In this document: piece after piece, positions 57,344-64,000 of the stretch
Layout: each line of letters starts with the position of its first letter
How positions within the stretch are numbered: position 1 is the stretch's first letter
Source of the DNA: Methanobacteriota archaeon
GTDB taxonomy: Archaea; Thermoplasmatota; Thermoplasmata; Methanomassiliicoccales; UBA472
NCBI GenBank assembly: GCA_012729095.1
Contig: JAAYDU010000026.1
Location: forward strand, 1-64,000
Direction: 5' to 3'
DNA length: 64,000 bases
Program-made: the position numbers and the translations under genes
Notes under the pieces: model-generated
Database searches by the model: none
Told to the model about the DNA's origin: nothing
Seen by the model: the letters and a program-made list of their open reading frames with translations, nothing else

Positions 57344-57610
57344 ATGGCCAAGGCCTCGGACGTCACGGTAGTGGCGTTGCTCGTCATAGCGGTGATAGCC
57401 GTGGCTTTGCTGGCGGTTTGGTACTTGGAATGGGTGGTGGCGAGCGTGATAGTGCTCATAGCGGCGGTCTTCCTCATAATGGCGCTGCTGGTGGTCCTGG
57501 GCGGTCTGGCCGTCATACCCTATTACCTCGCCAAACGCGGTCGCGACACCCAGCCCGGGTCCTACTCTTTGGATCAAGGCAAGGACCCCAAGGACAAGGA
57601 GAGTAAGTGA
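57344..57610 (+). CDS. Small two-TM membrane protein
   Basis: Two hydrophobic helices; overlaps the radB start. Confidence 0.65.
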   Translation: MAKASDVTVVALLVIAVIAVALLAVWYLEWVVASVIVLIAAVFLIMALLVVLGGLAVIPYYLAKRGRDTQPGSYSLDQGKDPKDKESK

Positions 57611-58317
57611 ACTTGGAAGAGCTCACCACGGTCCCCTTCCAGTGCCCTCCTCTGGACGAAATGCTTTCCGGGGGGATAGAGAGGGGCTGCCTCACCCTGA
57701 TATACGGGGAGGCGGGAACCGGCAAGACCAATCTCAGCCTCACGCTCGCCAGGAACCTGGCCATGGAGGGCCGCAAGACCATCTACGTGGATTCCGAGGG
57801 GATATCCATGCAGAGGCTGCAGCAAATGGCCGGGGACGAGTGGGACCGAGTGCTAAAAGGTGTCCTGGTCAGCGGGGTGCACAGCCTCGAGGACCAGGAC
57901 CGAATGGTCGGCAAGGCCATCAGGCTTGCCGAGGGAAACCCCGACATCGGGCTCATCGTCGTGGACTCCATGACCATGTTCTATCGCCTGGCGAGCAAGG
58001 AGGACGAGCGGGCGGAGCGCAGGGTGCTGGCGGGACAGAGCGCCAAGCTTCTGACGGCCGCTAGGAAGCTGAACATCCCGGTGGTCGTAACGTCCCAGGT
58101 GTACACCGACGTGGAGACGGGGACGTTCGAGGCGCTTGGCGGTAACGTGCTGCATCACAACGCCAAGACGATAATCCGGCTGGAGAGGCTGGCCCCCGGA
58201 AAGCGCCGGGCGGTGATCATGAAGCACCGCCACCTTGCCGAGGGGCGCTCCGGCATTTTCTATCTGACGGACAAGGGGATAGAGGCGGAGCCTCAGAGCT
58301 CCCTGCCGACCGCGTAG
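57607..58317 (+). CDS. radB: DNA repair and recombination protein RadB
   Basis: CLTLIYGEAGTGKTNLSLTLARNLAMEGRKTIYVDSEGIS; LGGNVLHHNAKTIIRLERLAPGKRRAVIMKHRHLAEG. Confidence 0.93.
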   Translation: MNLEELTTVPFQCPPLDEMLSGGIERGCLTLIYGEAGTGKTNLSLTLARNLAMEGRKTIYVDSEGISMQRLQQMAGDEWDRVLKGVLVSGVHSLEDQDRMVGKAIRLAEGNPDIGLIVVDSMTMFYRLASKEDERAERRVLAGQSAKLLTAARKLNIPVVVTSQVYTDVETGTFEALGGNVLHHNAKTIIRLERLAPGKRRAVIMKHRHLAEGRSGIFYLTDKGIEAEPQSSLPTA

Positions 58318-59285
58318 TCGACCAGTTCCATCAGCATGTCCTTCTCCTCCGAGCCTTCCAGGCAGGAGAGCAGCTGCTTCGCCCTGGCGGCGTAATCAAG
58401 GGCGAACTGGCGGGCATGCTCGATGGAACCAATGTCCTCCAGCAGCTGTATTGCGGCCTTGACCTGATCTTCGGTGGCGCTGCTGTTGCCAAGGGCTTCG
58501 GCCAGGACATGTTCCCGATCGTCCCCCTTCAAACGCTCCAGGGCGTCCACCACGATCAGCGTGCGCTTCCCGTTCCTTATGTCGGAACCCACCGGCTTGC
58601 CGACCTTTTCGATGTTGCCCTTTATCCCGAGAACATCGTCCCAGATCTGGAATCCGATGCCAAGCAATCTGGCATACTCCTTCATGTCGGCTATCTGCCC
58701 CTCCGTCCCGCCGCCGATGATCGCCCCGCCCTCCGCCGCGCAGGAGAACAGCACCGCGGTCTTCTTCTCCACCATGTCCAGGTACTCCTCCCTGGATACG
58801 GCCGGGCGGTCCTCGTTGTCCACATCGATCTGCTGGCCCTCCGCCACCAGGAACACGGTGTTGGAGACGGTGCGCATGAGCCTTCTCAAGCGCTCGCCGT
58901 CCACCTCGGTGGATGCCAGCACGTCGTAGGCGATGGCGAACAGCGCGTCACCGGCGATTATCGCCGTAGGCTCGTCGTAAGCCATGTGCACCGCTGGCCT
59001 TCCCCGCCGTACGGGGTCCTTGTCGATGACGTCGTCATGCACCAGCGTGAAGTTGTGTATCAGTTCCAGGGAGCACCCGAAGGGCAAAGCCTCCTTCCCG
59101 CGTTTCCCCACTGCCTCTGCGACCAGTATGGCCATTATCGGCCTCATGCGCTTCCCGCCCGCCTCCGGGTAGTGGCGCATGGCCTTGATCAGCTTCTCGT
59201 GCCTGCCACGCTCCACGTACTTCAGCAGGGAGCGGTCAACCTCCGTTATGATATCCTTCGTTCTCTGTTGATGGTCCATGAGCAT
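58293..59285 (-). CDS. Polyprenyl (geranylgeranyl) diphosphate synthase
   Basis: FTLVHDDVIDKDPVRRGRPAVH first DDxxD-type motif; GFQIWDDVLGIKGN second motif; start at 59285 overlaps the IDI-2 stop. Confidence 0.93.
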   Translation of the reverse strand: MLMDHQQRTKDIITEVDRSLLKYVERGRHEKLIKAMRHYPEAGGKRMRPIMAILVAEAVGKRGKEALPFGCSLELIHNFTLVHDDVIDKDPVRRGRPAVHMAYDEPTAIIAGDALFAIAYDVLASTEVDGERLRRLMRTVSNTVFLVAEGQQIDVDNEDRPAVSREEYLDMVEKKTAVLFSCAAEGGAIIGGGTEGQIADMKEYARLLGIGFQIWDDVLGIKGNIEKVGKPVGSDIRNGKRTLIVVDALERLKGDDREHVLAEALGNSSATEDQVKAAIQLLEDIGSIEHARQFALDYAARAKQLLSCLEGSEEKDMLMELVDYAVGREL

Positions 59286-60343
59286 CAGTCCTCCGAGGCG
59301 GTAAGCCAGTCGGCCGTTCGCCCACCTATCATCACCCGCCGCATTCTCAGATCGTCCACGGTCGAACAGCCGGTGAGGAACATGGCCGCCTTGAGCTCGG
59401 CCTTCATCTCGTTGATCTTGTCCAGCACCGCCTGGCTGGATTCCATGGCCTCTGCCAGCACCGCCCTTGCGCAACCGGCGGCATTGGCGCCGATGGCCAG
59501 TCCCTTGGCCATGCGCAGCCCGTTGTCCACTCCCCCGCTGGATATGATCTCCAGGCCGACGTCCGCCTCCAGCACGGCCGCCGGGGCAGGGATGCCCCAG
59601 TCGCAGAAGGTCAGTCCCAGGGCGGTGGCGGTCCCATTGCCCTGCCCCTTCGCCCGGTGCATCTCCACAGCAGCGAAGCTGGTGCCTCCAACGCCGGAGA
59701 CGTCGATGCCCCTTATGCCGGTGCCTTTCAGCATCAGCGCCGTTTCCCTGGATATGCCGGCCCCGGTCTCCTTGACCATGCAAGGGCCTTCCCTGGCCAA
59801 TGCCCTGATCCCGTCCAGGCATCCCTTGGCGTTCACGTCCCCATCGGGCTGCACCACCTCCTGCAGGAAGTTCAGGTGAATGGCCATTATATCCGCGCCG
59901 ATCACCTCCTGGGCGCGAAGCACGTCATCGATGGTGAACGCCCTTTTCCCCTTCTGCTCCACCAGCTGGGGCGCGCCCACGTTGCCAATGACCAGGGGCA
60001 CGTCGAAATCCTTGACCACCGAGTACGTTCCATCGTCTCCGTTCTCGATGGACGGTCTCTGGCTTCCCACCCCGAATCCCACGCCGGCCTTGGCGCAGGC
60101 CTCCGCCAGGTTCCGGTTGATATCCATCGCCAGCGGAAAACCTCCGGTTATGGCGGTGATCACCAGCGGCATATCCAGCCTCTTACCGAACAGGGTGACC
60201 GAGGTGTCTATGTCGTCAAGGTCCACTTCAGGGAGGGCCCTGTGCACCAGCCGCACGTCCGACCAGTAATCGTAATCGGGCACTACCTTCTCTTTCAGCG
60301 TTACTTCGATATGGTCCGATTTGCGCCTCTCGATCTTCTTCAT
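59285..60343 (-). CDS. fni: Isopentenyl-diphosphate delta-isomerase type 2
   Basis: KSDHIEVTLKEKVVPDYDYWSDVRLVHRALPEVDLDDIDTSVTLFGKRLDMPLVITAITGG; GVGSQRPSIE. Confidence 0.96.
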   Translation of the reverse strand: MKKIERRKSDHIEVTLKEKVVPDYDYWSDVRLVHRALPEVDLDDIDTSVTLFGKRLDMPLVITAITGGFPLAMDINRNLAEACAKAGVGFGVGSQRPSIENGDDGTYSVVKDFDVPLVIGNVGAPQLVEQKGKRAFTIDDVLRAQEVIGADIMAIHLNFLQEVVQPDGDVNAKGCLDGIRALAREGPCMVKETGAGISRETALMLKGTGIRGIDVSGVGGTSFAAVEMHRAKGQGNGTATALGLTFCDWGIPAPAAVLEADVGLEIISSGGVDNGLRMAKGLAIGANAAGCARAVLAEAMESSQAVLDKINEMKAELKAAMFLTGCSTVDDLRMRRVMIGGRTADWLTASED

Positions 60344-61110
60344 GATATCACTCTGGAGGCGATAACATCCTCGCCGCGGATGGCCGCCTCAAGCCTTCCG
60401 GGGACCTTGCCGTTCAGCACCAGGCACTCGCCGGTCAGCGAGGCCATGTCGATCATGTAGCGTATCTTGGCGAATATGCTGCCGGTGACGTCCACGTTCC
60501 TTTCCGTGCGGGGCAGCGATCCGAGCACGCTGGCATCGACCCTCTCTATCAGCTTGGCGCCGGGGTCCTGAACCGGGTCGGAGGTGAACACGCCGTCCAC
60601 GTCGGTGACGAATATGACCTTGCTAGGGCCGAACTCCTTTGCCAGAACGGCCATGAGCTGATCTCCCGAACAGATGCTCAGCCCCCGTGCCTCGTCCCTG
60701 ACAACGTCACCATAAGTCACCGGGAGCATTCCAAGCTCGAGGTAGGACCTGAAAGGTTCCAGGTCGAGGCGGTGCAGGGCGCCGTCCTTCATGACCGCGC
60801 AGGAGGCGGGAGATATTGGTACAACAGGCAGCCCCTTCGCCGACATGCGCCTGCAAACTTCCAGGTCCAATTCCCGCACGTCGGACATGACCATCGAAGC
60901 GCCTAGCAACTGCGAGCTTTCGGTCACGCTGATATGAAGCCGATGTTCCTTGGCCATCATGTGACCGAAGGAACCGGCGCCGTGGACCAGGACCACGTCT
61001 TGTCCGGTGTTGGCGATCTCCTCCGCCAACCGCCCGGCGGCATCCGGATCGAAGGTGCGGTACCGTCCCTTGTCGGTTATGACGCTCCCTCCCAATTTGA
61101 CCAGTATCAT
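60340..61110 (-). CDS. Isopentenyl phosphate kinase
   Basis: MILVKLGGSVITDKGRYRTFD; LVHGAGSFGHMMAKEH; VIFVTDVDGVFTSDP; start reassigned to 61110. Confidence 0.94.
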   Translation of the reverse strand: MILVKLGGSVITDKGRYRTFDPDAAGRLAEEIANTGQDVVLVHGAGSFGHMMAKEHRLHISVTESSQLLGASMVMSDVRELDLEVCRRMSAKGLPVVPISPASCAVMKDGALHRLDLEPFRSYLELGMLPVTYGDVVRDEARGLSICSGDQLMAVLAKEFGPSKVIFVTDVDGVFTSDPVQDPGAKLIERVDASVLGSLPRTERNVDVTGSIFAKIRYMIDMASLTGECLVLNGKVPGRLEAAIRGEDVIASRVIS

Positions 61111-61163
61111 CTGCTTCCCCCAGATAATCGGTCTTGACGTATTAATGTTACAGCACGTGGCCT

Positions 61164-61937
61164 TCAGGCCTTGTTCCCGCATTTCGGGCAGAAGGCGTCC
61201 CCCTCTTCCATCTCGGCGGAGCATCGGGCGCATGTGCGCCGCACCGCTATGGGTGCCCCGCACTTTCGGCAGAACGCGTCATCAGGCCCCACCACTGCCG
61301 AACAGCTGTCGCATTTCCTCTCCTCCGCGGCCTTCTCCGCGACCTCCGCACGGGCAGGCGGGACATCCGACAGGCCATCGCCCAGCATGCGCCGCGCCCT
61401 CATCCCCTCTCGCAAGGCCTCATCGTACCTCTTCTCCTCGAAGCACATCTCCGCCTTGCACAGTTGGTCCTCCGCCTCGGTCACGTCCTTCTCGGAGGAG
61501 CACTTCTCCAGCATACCTCGGCAGGAGCTGATTATGAAGCGGGATTCCAGCATGTTCGGCTCCAGCTTCTTTACCGCTTGCACGGTCTTGCGTTCCTCCG
61601 CGGGCCGCTCCCCCTTCACCTCCTTGGTGGATGGGGCGATCTCCACCACAGGGGCGTTGATCAGTATGTCCCGGGCCTTCATGGCGTGCCCCTTGGCCAA
61701 GGACAGGTCGTTGCGGCGATAGGCGCCTTCGGCCAAGGACAGTATCCCTTCGGCCTCCTTGGTGTCCCTTCCTCTCTGACGCAGGGAGGAAGCGATGGCC
61801 CTGGTGGTGGTTATCGCGTTGTACACATCGTCCTTCTCAATGGTCCGGTATATGTGGTCCTTGTTCCTTGACCTCATGAAACGCAGCTCAAAGTAGATGA
61901 CAACCCCCAGCACTATGAGGAGCACGATCAAGAACAC
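61164..61937 (-). CDS. Membrane-anchored protein with helical repeats and two C-terminal zinc ribbons; GTG start
   Basis: N-terminal TM MFLIVLLIVLGVVIYFEL; CDSCSAVVGPDDAFCRKCGAPI and CARCSAEMEEGDAFCPKCGNKA. Confidence 0.75.
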   Translation of the reverse strand: MFLIVLLIVLGVVIYFELRFMRSRNKDHIYRTIEKDDVYNAITTTRAIASSLRQRGRDTKEAEGILSLAEGAYRRNDLSLAKGHAMKARDILINAPVVEIAPSTKEVKGERPAEERKTVQAVKKLEPNMLESRFIISSCRGMLEKCSSEKDVTEAEDQLCKAEMCFEEKRYDEALREGMRARRMLGDGLSDVPPARAEVAEKAAEERKCDSCSAVVGPDDAFCRKCGAPIAVRRTCARCSAEMEEGDAFCPKCGNKA

Positions 61938-62059
61938 CTGGTTCGAATCCAGTCACATCACCCTCGGACTGGTGAACACTAGACCCCTTATGGATAATAA
62001 TCCTATTGCTCGAATGAAGCTTCCAGGCCAAAAAAGTGATAGTGATAGGAATAGAATGG

Positions 62060-62177
62060 CTGACAGCGTTCCGGGCTTCCCGTGGGCTCGCGCACCACAG
62101 TACCACTTGGAACGCGGGCGGGCTTAGCTTCTGGGATCGGACGAGACCAGGCGTATCCCCGCCGCGATGGCCGTCAA
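62060..62177 (-). rRNA. rrf: 5S ribosomal RNA
   Basis: Minus strand GACGGCCATCGCGGCGGGGATACGCCTGGTCTCGTCCGATCCCAGAAGCTAAGCCCGCCCGCGTTCC...GTGCGCGAGCCCACGGGAAGCCCGGAACGCTGTC; terminal helix GACGGC/GCTGTC; TATA (TATAAATAAT, 62206-62215) ~31 bp upstream; ends +/- few nt. Confidence 0.93.
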
Positions 62178-62408
62178 ACCATTCTATTTCGGTGCAACCC
62201 ATATGATTATTTATACTTTTTTCAAACGAGGTTATTGACAAGGACGGAAGCTTCCCATACAGAGAACGGACAGAATTTTATGTTAGGATGAAACATCAGA
62301 AATCGGTATGGCTATCTATCATATCATATCAGAGAACTTTTCCTGTTTTTTCACAATGCAATTTAATATTTATTTATATTAATAATATATGCTGGACCTG
62401 TTTGTAGT

Positions 62409-62445
62409 GTCGTGATAACAACGGCAGCGCGGTCATTATCACGAC
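62409..62445. promoter_or_regulatory. Perfect inverted repeat GTCGTGATAA-N17-TTATCACGAC upstream of a secreted-protein gene
   Basis: Exact 10-bp arms, followed by a TATA-like GCTTATATA. Confidence 0.5.
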
Positions 62446-62596
62446 CGATAATAATGCTTATATACAGTTGTAATCGTAGTTCATATACGATTCAATCGCC
62501 CGACAGACGATCTACGATCTAACGATAAATCGAACACAATAATCCGCAACAATGGCATCATCTGTCTGGTTTGGGTCTATGTGGGGGGACTAATGC

Positions 62597-64000
62597 ATGA
62601 GTGCCAGTGACAGCACGGACAATCGTATGAATCTTGGGGCCATAACATCCATTCTTGTTGCGCTCCTTATGATCAGCGCGGGTTTCATCACACTGCTTCA
62701 GTTCGGTGTGGACGCGGGAACCGTAGAGACATATCCGGCAGAACATTTTGTCGGTTACGACCTGGAGAGCGACACCTGGGTCAATAGCGACCTGGGAAAG
62801 GCCTACATGGAAGGGGACTTCGTCTCCTACCAGTTGAGGATCGACAACACCAGTGCCATATGGGGTTCCGGCGAGTTCAATATCAAGTACAATTTCTATC
62901 AGGGAGCGACTGGCGCGGTTTTCGTGGACGGCTTCGACACGTCCATGGCCACGGGTTTCCAGTTCTCCACAGGCGATCTGTTGACAGACGGGGTACAGGT
63001 CCCGTCGTCCGGCTGGGGCACGCACATCCCGACCCCTGAGGCCGGTGAGACCGCGGCGGCGAACGAACCGCAGATAGTCAATTACATGGATGTATGGGAG
63101 GTCGGCGATCCAGACAGCGAGGCCGATCCCAGCGACGATCGTTATTTCACAATCAAGAACATTCCGTGGGACGATCTCACGGATGGTCATGTCATCATAT
63201 TCTTCAGGGCCCACCTGGCCCTGTCTATCGTTTGGAGGGCGGACTTCGAGAGCGCCCTCCCTAAGGCATTGGACGGTGACGAGTTCGAAGACTGGACCGG
63301 AACGAGCCCTCACAACGGTTCCTCCTACGCCAGCGGTTCCTCTCGCCACTTCACCATCGAGCATCCCGGGGTGGGTGCAAAGACCATACCCATTCCGATC
63401 ACAAATTACCCGACCAACATGATAACCGGTCGGAAGCTGATCAACAACGTCCCGCACGATGGTTGGTTCATGCACATGAGCGGCCAGCTGAGCCTGTGGG
63501 GGTCCACCGGCGAGGATTATGTGTACATATCTTATAACCCACCAGCCGTGCAGACCGGGGACGGGCCCTGGGCCCTGGGCTACTTCGCCTTCGACGGGCT
63601 GCCCCGCGGCAACTACACCGTTTGGGAGAACCAGGAGGAAGGATGCATACTGGACATCGTAGGCACCAGTCCTTTCCTTCACCTTTACGAACCGGACAAG
63701 CTGCCGTACTATGACGCGGTTTCCGAGACCTGGATGGACAACCCCGATGCGGAGGAGAAGGTCCGTTTCGATCTAGATCGCGGCACCAAGGTATCGCCCA
63801 AGGTGCAGAACATAGACTTCTACAACCTGCAGGTCGGCAACGTCTCCGGGTACAAGATACATGATATGGACGGGGACGGAGCGATCGACGCTGGCGAGCC
63901 CGGTCTGGGCGGCTGGACCATCGAGCTGTGGGATTCCGACGGGCGGTCCCCTCTCGAGATCACCACCACCGATGACGATGGATACTTCGAGTTCCGGGAG
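62597..64000 (+). CDS. Secreted/surface protein with SdrD_B-like domain, truncated by the window end (not in the ORF track)
   Basis: Open frame of 468 codons to the window edge: MSASDSTDNRMNLGAITSILVALLMISAGFITLLQFG...GYKIHDMDGDGAIDAGEPGLGGWTIELWDSDG. Confidence 0.85.
   Translation, partial: MSASDSTDNRMNLGAITSILVALLMISAGFITLLQFGVDAGTVETYPAEHFVGYDLESDTWVNSDLGKAYMEGDFVSYQLRIDNTSAIWGSGEFNIKYNFYQGATGAVFVDGFDTSMATGFQFSTGDLLTDGVQVPSSGWGTHIPTPEAGETAAANEPQIVNYMDVWEVGDPDSEADPSDDRYFTIKNIPWDDLTDGHVIIFFRAHLALSIVWRADFESALPKALDGDEFEDWTGTSPHNGSSYASGSSRHFTIEHPGVGAKTIPIPITNYPTNMITGRKLINNVPHDGWFMHMSGQLSLWGSTGEDYVYISYNPPAVQTGDGPWALGYFAFDGLPRGNYTVWENQEEGCILDIVGTSPFLHLYEPDKLPYYDAVSETWMDNPDAEEKVRFDLDRGTKVSPKVQNIDFYNLQVGNVSGYKIHDMDGDGAIDAGEPGLGGWTIELWDSDGRSPLEITTTDDDGYFEFRE

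Noticed and set aside
58416-59879. Long plus-strand ORF (487 aa)
   Set aside because: Opposite the prenyl diphosphate synthase and IDI-2 genes, both strongly supported by motifs.
61938-61952. CTGGTTCGAATCCAG resembling a tRNA T-arm
   Set aside because: No acceptor, D or anticodon arms nearby; overlaps the start of a coding region.
62558-63682. Minus-strand ORF (374 aa)
   Set aside because: Opposite the SdrD-like gene, which has coherent domains and signal peptide on the plus strand.
1-64000. CRISPR array, cas genes, or prophage
   Set aside because: No regularly spaced direct repeats and no cas or phage structural proteins recognised.

Overview
This 64 kb window is a gene-dense, GC-rich archaeal chromosome segment. 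Archaeal markers are aIF2-alpha, S27e, L44e, Nop10, RadA, RadB, GGGP synthase, a UbiA-type prenyltransferase, isopentenyl phosphate kinase, an archaeal CCA enzyme, XPD-like helicase, Bud32 and Dph6. It is probably a Thermoplasmatota / Methanomassiliicoccales-like lineage (inference only). I also found RNA genes missing from the ORF track: an isolated 5S rRNA (minus strand, ~62060-62177), an intron-containing tRNA-Tyr(GTA) (42978-43086, minus) and a tRNA-Pro(TGG) (51405-51482, minus). Three small CDSs are also missing from the track: Nop10, S27e and a 52-aa zinc ribbon. There is one IS4/IS1634-like insertion element. The best candidate for an undescribed system is the translationally coupled operon 11466-14820. 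It encodes a small membrane/zinc-ribbon protein, a DUF2207-like membrane protein ending in ...HCACACACACACAGGGR, and a radical SAM/SPASM enzyme whose start codon overlaps the stop codon of that tail. It looks like a RiPP-style system that modifies the Cys-Ala tail of a large membrane protein. An in-frame TGA at 13091-13093 separates the membrane body from the tail. Other leads are a promoter-hairpin-polyU small RNA or leader candidate upstream of the CCA-enzyme gene, several perfect inverted repeats upstream of regulators, and a UroD-like / 151-aa unknown / radical SAM cluster. No searches were run; family calls rest on motif recognition.
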